A DNA stretch of 64,000 nucleotides, taken from contig CALALV010000001.1 in assembly GCA_937925605.1 (NCBI GenBank), forward strand, positions 4,273 through 68,272, given 5' to 3'. The translations under genes were made by a program, and so were the position numbers. Positions 8,551-16,827 of the stretch are shown here, piece by piece; within the stretch, counting starts at the first letter, position 1; every line of letters starts with the position of its first letter. This stretch comes from an uncultured Woeseia sp. GTDB lineage: Bacteria; Pseudomonadota; Gammaproteobacteria; Steroidobacterales; Woeseiaceae. The notes beneath the pieces were generated by a model that was not told the origin of the DNA, searched no databases, and saw only the letters and a list, made by a program, of their open reading frames with translations.

Positions 8551-9699
8551 CTAGAACAGTACGTTGACGACCAGGCTGTAGACGTTGAAGTCAGTGCCCG
8601 TCGGAAGCTTGTCATCGGCGAACGTGACTTCCGCCTTGATCGCCGTGTTGTCGAGGACATTCCAGCGCGTGCCGACCGAGATCGCAGCGCGATCGGTCTT
8701 GCTGCCCGCGATGATGCCCTCGACCGTAAGGCGCAGAACGTCGAGACCCGGATCCAGCCCGAACGGGATGGCATCGGCATAGCCGCTCTCCGGGTCCGTC
8801 TCGACGCGCGAGTAGGTGAGGTAGGGCGTGAAATCCGCGACGTAGGCGCCACCGGTGACGTACCAGCTTTGCTGGTCGGCCACCATGCCGCGCGAGAAGT
8901 CCGTCTGCGTTGCTTCGCCGCGCAGGAACCAGCCGTCCGCATCGTACGTGGCCGCGACTTCCACGAAATCCGCCGGCTTGGCGATGATCGCGACGTCGTC
9001 GGCAACTGCGCCGAAGCCCAGCCCGCGCAGCGCGTCGAACAGCGGGCGCGTGTCCTCGACGTCGAAGGTCACATCGGCCTGGTGGTAACTGGCACGCAGG
9101 CTCAGGGCGTTGCGATCGAAAGTGAACGCGATGCCCATGAAGTCCTCGAGCTTGCGATCGACGTTGGAACCGCGGTATTCCTGGTCACCGTCCTCGCCGC
9201 CGGCGTAAGCCTGGATCGTCGCATCCCAGTCGCCGATCGACGTGTTGAAGATGATGTCCATGCCCTCGTAGTGCGTGAACGGGATGTTCATGTAGACCTC
9301 TTCCACCGGCCGCACCCAGGGATAGGCGAAGCCGACGTCATAGAAGTCGGATACGACGAAAAACGGCGGGCGCAGGCGGCCGCCACGTACGGTCACGCTG
9401 TCGGTGACGTCGAAGGACAGGTAGGCCCACTCGAGTTCCGGCTCGAAGTCGTCCGAACCGCGGATCACCACCTGCGCGGTGGCGCTCAGCCGGTCCGTGA
9501 AGTTCGCGCCGAGCTGGAAGCCGGATACGGTGTCGGGCTCGAAGCTCCAGTCGTCATCGTAGCCGGCATAGTCGATGCCGCTTTCGCTGACGCTGCCGGC
9601 GCCGATGGTAAGGAAACCGTCAAAGCTGGTTTCCACGGCCAGGGCCGTCATCGGCAGCCAGGTTACCGCGATACCCGCGGCCAGTCTCTTCATGCTCAT
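8551..9699 (-). CDS. outer-membrane porin-like beta-barrel protein
   Basis: This 382-residue protein has a signal peptide ending at TALA (about residue 21). The mature chain alternates hydrophobic and polar residues with many aromatic and glycine-rich turns, such as LEWAYLSFDVTDSVTVRGGR and RGEATQTDFSRGMV. It ends VYSLVVNVLF, a C-terminal phenylalanine signature recognised by the BAM complex. I see no TonB box or plug, so it should be a diffusion porin rather than a receptor. It is the first gene of the porin, binding-protein-like and chemoreceptor operon. A sigma-28-like promoter candidate lies about 100 bp upstream. Confidence 0.8.
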   Translation of the reverse strand: MSMKRLAAGIAVTWLPMTALAVETSFDGFLTIGAGSVSESGIDYAGYDDDWSFEPDTVSGFQLGANFTDRLSATAQVVIRGSDDFEPELEWAYLSFDVTDSVTVRGGRLRPPFFVVSDFYDVGFAYPWVRPVEEVYMNIPFTHYEGMDIIFNTSIGDWDATIQAYAGGEDGDQEYRGSNVDRKLEDFMGIAFTFDRNALSLRASYHQADVTFDVEDTRPLFDALRGLGFGAVADDVAIIAKPADFVEVAATYDADGWFLRGEATQTDFSRGMVADQQSWYVTGGAYVADFTPYLTYSRVETDPESGYADAIPFGLDPGLDVLRLTVEGIIAGSKTDRAAISVGTRWNVLDNTAIKAEVTFADDKLPTGTDFNVYSLVVNVLF

Positions 9700-9795
9700 A
9701 TGCCCTCCTCTTGGGCCTCTTGACGGTCGCCTTCCTGGCGCTCCGTTGGTTCGAAAGTCGCGTGCCCGCCGCCATGACGGAGCGGCGCTGTCACT

Positions 9796-9822
9796 TGATC
9801 GTCACGCACGCCGGGAACTTTA
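9796..9822 (-). promoter_or_regulatory. candidate sigma-28 (FliA) promoter of the porin/chemoreceptor operon
   Basis: On the minus strand TAAA is followed after exactly 15 bases by GACGATCA, matching 6 of 8 positions of GCCGATAA. It lies about 97 bp before the porin start. The match is weaker than the other sigma-28 sites in this window. The region 9700-10097 (about 400 bp) holds this site, the che-operon promoter and no gene that I can support. Confidence 0.45.
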
Positions 9823-9933
9823 GCTCCGGGAGGGCGCAGACCGGCCTCACGGGGCAACTTGCGGCTCCGGCCCGCGAAAACGTGACGCGCGTCACAGGAG
9901 TCCGCCCGGCCGCCGCCGGACCGGCGCGGCCGT

Positions 9934-9960
9934 TAAAGCTTTGCCCCCTGCCGCCGATAC
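9934..9960 (+). promoter_or_regulatory. sigma-28 (FliA) promoter of the chemotaxis operon
   Basis: TAAA (9934-9937), 15 bases, then GCCGATAC (9953-9960) matches the flagellar sigma-28 consensus at 11 of 12 fixed positions. Transcription would start near 9967, leaving a leader of about 130 bases before cheY. Confidence 0.85.
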
Positions 9961-10097
9961 GCCCGAACGTGATTGGTGGCAGGAAATGATTCGTGGCCGT
10001 CTGCACCCCCGAGCGGTGCATCGCCGCGTCCCGCCGGCGATTTACGCGGTGCGCGGCGCCGCGAACACCGAAACAATGAGAGTGGAGAGCCTCCGAC

Positions 10098-10460
10098 ATG
10101 CAAAACGTGCTGGCAGTTGATGATTCGCCGTCAATGCGCAGTCTCGTGGACTTCGTACTGAAGCGGGCCGGCTACAACGTCGTTCTCGCCGAGGACGGCG
10201 AGCAGGCGCTCGCCTGGGCGCAGGACAACACGGTCGACCTCGTGCTGACGGACATCAACATGCCCAAGCTCGACGGCATCGGGCTGATCAGGGCATTGCG
10301 TGCCATGCCCAGCTACCAGTACGTGCCGATGCTCGTGCTGACGACCGAGTACGGTCGCGAGAAGAAGCTCGAGGGCAAGGCGGCCGGCGCGACTGGCTGG
10401 ATCGTAAAGCCCTTCGAGCCGACCATGCTGATCCAGACGATCAGCAGGGTACTGTCCTGA
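10098..10460 (+). CDS. cheY: CheY-type single-domain response regulator
   Basis: This 120-residue receiver domain has the acidic pair Asp8-Asp9, phosphoacceptor Asp52 in VLTDINMP, the switch threonine in VLTTEYG and the conserved lysine in WIVKPFEP. There is no output domain. As first gene of the che operon, directly downstream of a sigma-28 promoter and 36 bp before cheA, it should be phosphorylated by CheA. A second CheY is encoded at the other end of the operon. This one, with the AAGATGWIVKP segment, is of the type often placed before cheA and could serve as a phosphate sink rather than the motor-binding form. Confidence 0.93.
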   Translation: MQNVLAVDDSPSMRSLVDFVLKRAGYNVVLAEDGEQALAWAQDNTVDLVLTDINMPKLDGIGLIRALRAMPSYQYVPMLVLTTEYGREKKLEGKAAGATGWIVKPFEPTMLIQTISRVLS

Positions 10461-10496
10461 TGTACCGGGCCCGTCTTCACGTCCGGGAGTCCGTCG

Positions 10497-12521
10497 ATGT
10501 CTGTTGATCTCGACATTGCGGAAATTGCCCAGCTGTTCGTCGAGGAGAGCGTCGAAGGCCTGGACCTGATGGAGAACGGGCTGCTGAACCTCGACCTCGG
10601 GGCGGCCGACCCGGAAACGATGAACGCGATTTTCCGTGCCGCGCACTCGATCAAGGGCGGCGGCGCGACCTTCGGCTTCAACGAGGTGTCGGAGTTCGCG
10701 CATCACGTGGAGACCCTGCTCGACGAGATGCGCCAGGGCGAACGCGAGGTGACCCGCGACGCGGTCGACCTGCTGCTGCAGTCCGTGGACTGTATCCGGG
10801 AAATGATGGACGGGCTGGCCAGCGGCAACGTCGACACGCGCCGCGCGCAAGCGCTGGAAGCGAAGATCTCCGAGCTGATGGCCGACAATGCCGCGGCCGT
10901 CGTCGCTGCGACCGCACAGACTGCGGACTGCGCGCAAGCCGTTGCCGGCTGGGAGATCGACTTCCGCCCGCTGCCGTCGATGTTTCGTTCCGCCAACGAT
11001 CCGCTGCGGATACTGCGCGAGCTCGATGCGCTCGGCGATCTTGCCGTGATGTGCGAGGGCAGCGAAAAGCTGGTCCTGGGCGAATTCGATCCGCAGGAAT
11101 GCCAGCTGGGCTGGCAGCTCGTGCTGCTCGGCAACGTGCCGCGCACGGCAATCGACGAGACCTTTGCCTGGGTGGTCGACGAGTGCGAGCTCGACGTTCG
11201 CCCCATCGCCGACGACTCCGCGGGCGCGCCTCCCGAGCCGGCGCCGAAGCCAGGAACGGCAGCGGAGCAGGCTGCCGCGAAACCGGCCGCATCGCCCGCC
11301 AACCCGGCGGCCAGCCGCGGCGGCAGCAAGGAGAGTGGCTCGATCCGCGTCAAGATCGACAAGGTCGACGCGTTGATCAACCTGGTCGGCGAACTCGTCA
11401 TCACGCAGTCCATGCTGAGCCGCTTCGGCGGCGACTTCGACTTTACCCAGATCGAGTCGCTGCGCGAGGGCCTGTCGCAGCTCGCCCGCAACACCCGCGA
11501 GTTGCAGGAAAGCGTCATGGCGATCCGCATGCTGCCGATCAGTTTCGCGTTCAGTCGCTTCCCGCGCCTCGTGCGGGATACGTCCAATGCCCTCGGCAAA
11601 CAGGTCGACCTCCGGCTGACCGGCGAGCATACGGAGCTCGACAAGACCGTGCTGGAGAAGATCGGTGACCCGCTGGTGCACCTCGTGCGCAATTCGCTGG
11701 ACCACGGTCTCGAGACGCCAGAAGAGCGGCGTGCCGCCGGCAAACCCGAGACAGGCGTGCTCGAGCTGTCCGCCTATCACGAGGGCGGCAACATCGTAAT
11801 CGACGTGATCGACGACGGCGCCGGCATCAACCAGGAGCGGGTGCTGGCCAAGGCGCGCGAGCGTGGCCTGGTCGGCGCGGACGAACAGCTGCCGCCCGAA
11901 CGCATCAACAACCTGAGCTTCATGCCGGGATTCTCGACGGCCGAGGCCGTCAGCGACCTTTCCGGTCGCGGCGTCGGCATGGACGTCGTGCGGCGCAACA
12001 TCAGCGACCTGGGCGGCAGCGTCAGCGTGACGTCGGAGCCCGGCGCCGGCAGCACCTTCACGATTCGCCTGCCGCTGACGCTCGCGATCCTCGATGGCCA
12101 GCTGGTGCGGGTCGGCAGCCAGACCTACATCGTCTCGCTGGTCTCGATCGTCGAAACGATCCAGGTCGGCGCAGCGACCGTCAACAGCATTGCCGGCGGT
12201 TCCGAGCTGTTCCGGTTGCGCGACGAATACCTGCCGGTGCTGCGCCTGCACGAGATGTTCGGAATCGAGTGCGACAGCACGAACATCGAGGACGGGCTCA
12301 TCGTCGTCGCGGAGGCGAATGGCCAGCGGGTCGGAATTCTCGTCGACGAACTGCAGGAGCAGCAGCAGGTCGTCATCAAGAGTCTCGAGGCGAACTACCG
12401 GCAAACGCAGGGCATCTCGGGAGCGACGATTCTCGGCGACGGCACCGTCGCGCTGATCCTCGACGTGCCCGGCCTTATGCAGCTGTTCGTGGACCGCAAT
12501 CGGGAATCGGCAGCCGCCTGA
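10497..12521 (+). CDS. cheA: chemotaxis histidine kinase CheA
   Basis: The 674-residue kinase begins with an Hpt domain whose phosphorylated histidine is His50 in AAHSIKGGGATFGF. A regulatory middle region and an alanine/proline-rich linker follow. The dimerisation domain (KIDKVDALINLVGELVITQS), an HATPase domain (N-box HLVRNSLDHG, G-boxes DDGAGI and GRGVGMDVV) and a C-terminal CheW-like domain complete it. It phosphorylates CheY and CheB in response to receptor arrays. The order matches ordinary CheA and no key residue is missing. Confidence 0.97.
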   Translation: MSVDLDIAEIAQLFVEESVEGLDLMENGLLNLDLGAADPETMNAIFRAAHSIKGGGATFGFNEVSEFAHHVETLLDEMRQGEREVTRDAVDLLLQSVDCIREMMDGLASGNVDTRRAQALEAKISELMADNAAAVVAATAQTADCAQAVAGWEIDFRPLPSMFRSANDPLRILRELDALGDLAVMCEGSEKLVLGEFDPQECQLGWQLVLLGNVPRTAIDETFAWVVDECELDVRPIADDSAGAPPEPAPKPGTAAEQAAAKPAASPANPAASRGGSKESGSIRVKIDKVDALINLVGELVITQSMLSRFGGDFDFTQIESLREGLSQLARNTRELQESVMAIRMLPISFAFSRFPRLVRDTSNALGKQVDLRLTGEHTELDKTVLEKIGDPLVHLVRNSLDHGLETPEERRAAGKPETGVLELSAYHEGGNIVIDVIDDGAGINQERVLAKARERGLVGADEQLPPERINNLSFMPGFSTAEAVSDLSGRGVGMDVVRRNISDLGGSVSVTSEPGAGSTFTIRLPLTLAILDGQLVRVGSQTYIVSLVSIVETIQVGAATVNSIAGGSELFRLRDEYLPVLRLHEMFGIECDSTNIEDGLIVVAEANGQRVGILVDELQEQQQVVIKSLEANYRQTQGISGATILGDGTVALILDVPGLMQLFVDRNRESAAA

Positions 12522-12546
12522 CGCGGCACAGGAAGAGGCAAGACTA

Positions 12547-13083
12547 ATGACAGCAGCACAACATGCAGCCGATGAGCTGTTCGCTCCCAACGAGACGCGC
12601 GACGCGGCCGGCCAGTACCTGACGTTTATGCTGGCGGGCGAGGAATACGGTGTCGAGATCCTCAAGGTGCAGGAGATCAAGGGCTGGGGCACCGCCACGC
12701 CGATCCCGAACACGCCGCCGCACGTACTCGGCGTGCTGAACCTGCGCGGTGCGGTCGTCCCGATCGTGGACCTGCGCAAGCGATTCGACCTGGAGAGCAT
12801 CCCGTACGGGCCGACGACCGTGGTCATCGTCGTCAAGATGCAGGGCGACGGTCATGAGCGCACGGTCGGCCTCGTCGTCGACGCGGTCGCCGACGTCTAC
12901 CGCCTGGAGACGGACGAGATCCAGCCGGCGCCCGACATGGGCACGGCGATTCACACGGAGTTCGTGCGCGGTCTCGCGACCGTGGGCGACAAGATGGTTA
13001 TTTTGCTGGAAGTAGATCGCCTGATCGATTTCCGCTCGCTCGAAGCGGCCGCCGCCACTGATGGCGACGGCTCGGGCGAATGA
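12547..13083 (+). CDS. cheW: chemotaxis coupling protein CheW
   Basis: A 178-residue CheW domain (QYLTFMLAGEEYGVEILKVQ, then GVLNLRGAVVPIVDLRKRF and VGLVVDAVADVY). It links CheA to chemoreceptors. It has a short N-terminal extension and an acidic tail. Its stop overlaps the start of the next chemoreceptor gene (ATGA), so the two are translationally coupled. Confidence 0.96.
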   Translation: MTAAQHAADELFAPNETRDAAGQYLTFMLAGEEYGVEILKVQEIKGWGTATPIPNTPPHVLGVLNLRGAVVPIVDLRKRFDLESIPYGPTTVVIVVKMQGDGHERTVGLVVDAVADVYRLETDEIQPAPDMGTAIHTEFVRGLATVGDKMVILLEVDRLIDFRSLEAAAATDGDGSGE

Positions 13084-15836
13084 CGACAGAGGCCAATGAG
13101 GGTTTCGGGATGGGCAGGTTTTTCGAGGAAATGCAATTGCGGCACAAGCTGGCGGTCATGCTGTCGGTATTCGTGCTGGGTTTCGTGTGGCTGGTCTACG
13201 ACGAGATACTGAACGGCGTCGAGCGGCGCGCGGAAACCGCGGAGCTGCTCGAGCTGGCCGACCTGTCGGCCGTCGTCAGCGAAGTGGTTCACGCTCTGCA
13301 GAAGGAGCGCACGGTCTCGGCCGCGCTGCTGGGCGGTGCCGCCGTCGCGGCCGAGCTCACGCAGCTGCGGCAAATGAGCGACCGCCACGTGACGACGCTG
13401 CTTGCCACGCTCGAGGCCGGCGAAGCCGGTACCGAGGCAATGGCGGCCTTGATGCGCAACGCCCGCGGCCGGCTCAGCATGCTGGCGGCGACCCGCGCCG
13501 CGGTCAGCGGCGGACGCGCCGGGCTCGACGAACTGCTGGCCGTCTACGGAGACGCGAATAGCGCGCTGCTGGAACTCGCCGCGGTACTGCCGCAGCATAG
13601 TTCGATCGGTGCGATCAACAATTCGTCGATCGCCTACGTCGCGCTCATGCAGGGGAAGGAGCGCGCGGCGATCGAAGGCGCAATCCTCGCGAACGCGATT
13701 GCCGCCGATTACATCGACCACGCGGCACTGGAGCGCGCTCGCGGGTTGCGCGAGGCGCAGGCCGTGTACACGCAGACCTTCGAGTCACTCGCATCGCCCC
13801 GGCTGCGGACGGACTGGGCCGAGGCCCGCATCGCGCGGCCGCTGGAGGATCTCGCAGAAATGCGCAGCGCCGTTTACGGGAGCGTCGAGCTCGCGGGATT
13901 CGGCATCGACGCAGGCAGCTGGCTGCGTGCGCAGGCCGAGATGCTCGGCCTGTTCGAGGACGTCCGTTCCGGCGCAGCCGAGGAGCTGCGTGCCGATCTC
14001 GGCGAGTTGCGCCGCGAGTCCGGCGCGGCCATGAACTTCGCCGTGCTGCTCGCGCTCGCGATCCTGTCCTACTGCGTCGTGTTCGGCGTCGCGATGGGCC
14101 AGGCGATCATGCGGCAGCTCGGCGCGGATCCGCAGCGCCTCAAGACCGTCGTCAATGCCATCGCGAACGACGACCTCGATCTCGAGCCCGGGGACGCGGA
14201 TTCGGCAACCGGGGTGTTCGCGGACGTGCTGCACATGCAGCGCCAGCTGCGGAGCCGGATAACGGCGGATCGCGAGGCGCTGGCCGAAAATTCGCGCATT
14301 CGCCAGGCGCTGGACAACGTCGACGGCAACGTCATGATCGCGGACACCGACATGCGCATCGTGTACATGAACGATGCCATGACCGCCCTGCTGTACCGGG
14401 CGCAGGAGGATATTCGCAAGGACCTGCCCGACTTCGACGCACGCAACCTGATCGGCAACAGCATCGAGATGTTCGCCGGCAGGCGCTCCGTCAAGGGCGG
14501 CTTCCTGGGCGAGCTGATGGCGCAGCACGAGACGGAACTGACGCTCGGCGGCCGCACGCTGCGGGTCGTCGTCAACCCTGTCTGCTCCACGGACCGCGAG
14601 CCGCTCGGCGTCGTGGTCGAGTGGACCGACCGCACGCAGGAAATCGCGATGGAGGCCGACGTGCACCGCGTCGTCGAGAGCGCACTGGCGGGTGACCTCA
14701 GTCCGCGCATCGAGATCGCGAACAAGCAGGGCTTCTTCCGCGAGCTGTCCGAAACCGTCAATCGCCTGCTCGAGGTGGCCGAATGCGTCATCGGCGACAC
14801 GCAGCGAGTGTTCGGCGCGATGGCAGCAGGTCGGCTCGACGAAATGATCACGTCCGAGTACGCGGGCTCCTTTGGCCAGCTGCGCAGGGATGCGAACGCG
14901 ACCGTGGCCAAGCTGACGGAGGTCGTCAGCGGCATTCTCGACTCCTCGGCCCAGGTGAAGGCCGGCGTCGACGAGATCTCGCAGGGCAACCGCGTATTGA
15001 GCGAACGCACCGAGGAGCAGGCGGCGAGCCTCGAGGAAACCGCCGCGAGCATGGAACAGATGACGACGACCGTCCGGCAGAACGCGGACAACGCCTCCGA
15101 GGCCAACCAGCTCGCCCAGGACGCGCGCGAGCAGGCGGAGAAGGGCGGCGCGGTGGTCAGCCAGGCGGTCCTCGCCATGCGGGAGATCAACGATTCGAGC
15201 CGCAAGATCTCGGACATCATCGGTGTCATCGACGAGATCGCGTTCCAGACCAACCTGCTGGCGCTGAACGCATCGGTGGAAGCGGCGCGCGCCGGCGAAC
15301 AGGGCCGCGGCTTCGCGGTAGTTGCGAGCGAAGTGCGCAACCTCGCGGGACGCAGCGCGACCGCTGCCCGGGAAATCAAGGACCTGATCGAGGACAGCGG
15401 CGGCAAGGTCGAGGAAGGCTCGCGACTGGTCAACGAGTCGGGCGAGATGCTCGAGGGCATCGTCAACGGCGTCAAGAAAGTCACGGACATCGTCGGCGAG
15501 ATCGCCGCGGCCAGCCATGAGCAGGCGGTCGGCATCAACGAGGTGAGCCAGTCGATCCTGCAGATGGACGGGCTGACGCAGCAGAACGCGGCACTGGTCG
15601 AGGAGGCCGCCGCGGCCAGCGAGGCGCTGCGCGGCCAGGCCACGGACCTGAGCCGCCTGATGGCCTTCTTCGGCGCCCGCGCGGAAGAGGGTCCGGAGCC
15701 GGCCTACGACGGCATCGAACGTCGCGGGACGGACCGGCCGTGGGCCCGCCCGGCAGCCGGCGAGGAACCGGCGGCGCTCGTGGTCGCCGGCAGCGAGGCG
15801 GCCCAGTGGAGCGACGAAGAGTGGGAAGAATTCTGA
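13080..15836 (+). CDS. chemoreceptor with NIT-type periplasmic domain, PAS domain and CheR tether
   Basis: This is a 918-residue methyl-accepting protein. TM1 is at about residues 20-37. The periplasmic region (about 40-315) opens with VVHALQKERTVSAALLGG, the hallmark of NIT (nitrate/nitrite-sensing-type) domains. TM2 is at about 319-340. A PAS domain (about 405-510; NVMIADTDMRIVYMNDAM), HAMP-like helices and the signalling hairpin (EIAFQTNLLALNASVEAARA near residue 713) follow. The C-terminus is EEWEEF, an xWxxF pentapeptide that recruits CheR and CheB. It is encoded with cheAW, so it is probably the principal receptor. It could respond to a small anion outside and to a cytoplasmic signal through the PAS domain. 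The actual ligands are not shown by sequence. Confidence 0.93.
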   Translation: MTTEANEGFGMGRFFEEMQLRHKLAVMLSVFVLGFVWLVYDEILNGVERRAETAELLELADLSAVVSEVVHALQKERTVSAALLGGAAVAAELTQLRQMSDRHVTTLLATLEAGEAGTEAMAALMRNARGRLSMLAATRAAVSGGRAGLDELLAVYGDANSALLELAAVLPQHSSIGAINNSSIAYVALMQGKERAAIEGAILANAIAADYIDHAALERARGLREAQAVYTQTFESLASPRLRTDWAEARIARPLEDLAEMRSAVYGSVELAGFGIDAGSWLRAQAEMLGLFEDVRSGAAEELRADLGELRRESGAAMNFAVLLALAILSYCVVFGVAMGQAIMRQLGADPQRLKTVVNAIANDDLDLEPGDADSATGVFADVLHMQRQLRSRITADREALAENSRIRQALDNVDGNVMIADTDMRIVYMNDAMTALLYRAQEDIRKDLPDFDARNLIGNSIEMFAGRRSVKGGFLGELMAQHETELTLGGRTLRVVVNPVCSTDREPLGVVVEWTDRTQEIAMEADVHRVVESALAGDLSPRIEIANKQGFFRELSETVNRLLEVAECVIGDTQRVFGAMAAGRLDEMITSEYAGSFGQLRRDANATVAKLTEVVSGILDSSAQVKAGVDEISQGNRVLSERTEEQAASLEETAASMEQMTTTVRQNADNASEANQLAQDAREQAEKGGAVVSQAVLAMREINDSSRKISDIIGVIDEIAFQTNLLALNASVEAARAGEQGRGFAVVASEVRNLAGRSATAAREIKDLIEDSGGKVEEGSRLVNESGEMLEGIVNGVKKVTDIVGEIAAASHEQAVGINEVSQSILQMDGLTQQNAALVEEAAAASEALRGQATDLSRLMAFFGARAEEGPEPAYDGIERRGTDRPWARPAAGEEPAALVVAGSEAAQWSDEEWEEF

Positions 15837-15922
15837 TCCGGATCCCGGTCGGCGCCGGTGCCGTGCCCGTGCACGCAGCCGGCCTGCCGGCTACCGACCG
15901 CAGTGAGGCGGAAAGCGAAACC

Positions 15923-16363
15923 ATGACGACGAACAGCAAGCCGCGGAAGAAGACGCGTCGCGCCGCGAAGAAGAATGTGGCGAAGACGAAAAGCAGCGCC
16001 GCACCGCGCCGCCGCGCGGCGAAAAAGAAGACGCCGGCCGCGAAAAAGGCGACACCGCCCGAACTCGTGCTCGCGCCGCGCCTGTCGATTCGCGATGCGG
16101 CCGGTCTTACGCAGCAGCTCGAGGCCGGGCCGGCGCTCGTCGATGCGACGGCGCTGGAGTCGGTCGACACCGCCGTGCTGCAGCTGCTGGTCGCCTACGC
16201 CAACGCGTCGCAGCGGGCGGGCCGCAAGGTGCGCTGGAAAGACGCGGGTACGCTGGCCGCTGCGCTGCGCCTCGCCGGCCTTACGCAGTGCATCGAATTC
16301 GACGCGCCGGGTGCCGACACGGAGATCCCTGCGGACGAGGACGGGCTGTGTCCGGTCTTCTGA
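15923..16363 (+). CDS. STAS-domain protein with lysine/alanine-rich N-terminus
   Basis: This 146-residue protein starts at ATG 15923, preceded by a purine-rich GAGGCGGAAAG. The first 45 residues are a basic, low-complexity tail of K, A, R, P and T resembling histone H1. The rest is a STAS (anti-sigma-factor-antagonist or MlaB-like) domain: LSIRDAAGLTQQL, then ALESVDTAVLQLLVAYANAS and LAALRLAGLTQCIEF-like segments, with Thr in the position often phosphorylated in SpoIIAA-type proteins. It is inside the che operon between a chemoreceptor and cheR, and the next gene overlaps its end. STAS proteins occur in some chemotaxis clusters, but the basic tail is unusual. Its job is unknown. Confidence 0.8.
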   Translation: MTTNSKPRKKTRRAAKKNVAKTKSSAAPRRRAAKKKTPAAKKATPPELVLAPRLSIRDAAGLTQQLEAGPALVDATALESVDTAVLQLLVAYANASQRAGRKVRWKDAGTLAAALRLAGLTQCIEFDAPGADTEIPADEDGLCPVF

Positions 16364-16827
16364 ACAACAGCGCCTGTCTGCCCGGCGAAGAAGAGGGCGA
16401 CCGCGCCCGTTTCCTCGAACTTTGTGCGTCGCAGCTGCAGACCGCTGTCGAGGACGCGAAGCAGAAGTCCGAGCTGGTGTCCCGGGCCGCGATTACGACC
16501 GCGGGTCGTCTTGCGGAACTCGGCGCGGCCGGGAATGCCGATGCCGCGGACGCTGCCGAGGCGATGAACAGCCTGTTCGTGCACCTGCAGTTCGCTGACC
16601 GGCTGGACCAGCAGGTCAGCAACGTACGCAAGAACCTGCTGCTGCTCGCCGGTTTCGTTGCCGGCGATGAAGCTGACTGGGCAGCCTTGCTCGAGCGCGC
16701 GCGGGGATCCTACACGATGGAGGACGAGCGGCGGGCGTTCGACCGGGCTTTCGGCGGACCTGCGCACGCGGCGGCCGCGGCGGACGAGAGGATCGAGCTG
16801 TTCGGCGGAGGCGGCAGCGATGACTGA
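16348..16827 (+). CDS. uncharacterised chemotaxis-operon protein, helical
   Basis: I place the start at GTG 16348, which overlaps the STAS gene by 16 bp and gives 159 residues. The protein looks almost entirely helical. It contains NSLFVHLQFADRLDQQVSNV, similar to the short Q-F-x-D-xx-xQ-x-xx-V segment found in CheZ-like and some receptor-associated chemotaxis proteins, where it lies on a four-helix bundle. The C-terminus (ERIELFGGGG) is acidic and then glycine-rich, like a tethering tail; CheZ also carries a C-terminal CheY-binding tail. No canonical CheZ exists in the operon, so a CheY-phosphatase-like role is conceivable, but this is inference. The gene ends in an 8-bp overlap with cheR. 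Confidence 0.6.
   Translation: MSGLLNNSACLPGEEEGDRARFLELCASQLQTAVEDAKQKSELVSRAAITTAGRLAELGAAGNADAADAAEAMNSLFVHLQFADRLDQQVSNVRKNLLLLAGFVAGDEADWAALLERARGSYTMEDERRAFDRAFGGPAHAAAAADERIELFGGGGSDD

Noticed and set aside
6586..9723. Plus-strand open frame of 1045 codons opposite the chemoreceptor, binding-protein-like and porin genes
   Set aside because: It spans three well-supported minus-strand genes and shows only antisense composition.
10131..12836. Minus-strand open frame of 901 codons opposite cheA
   Set aside because: Every segment is antisense to cheY, cheA and cheW, which carry all family motifs.
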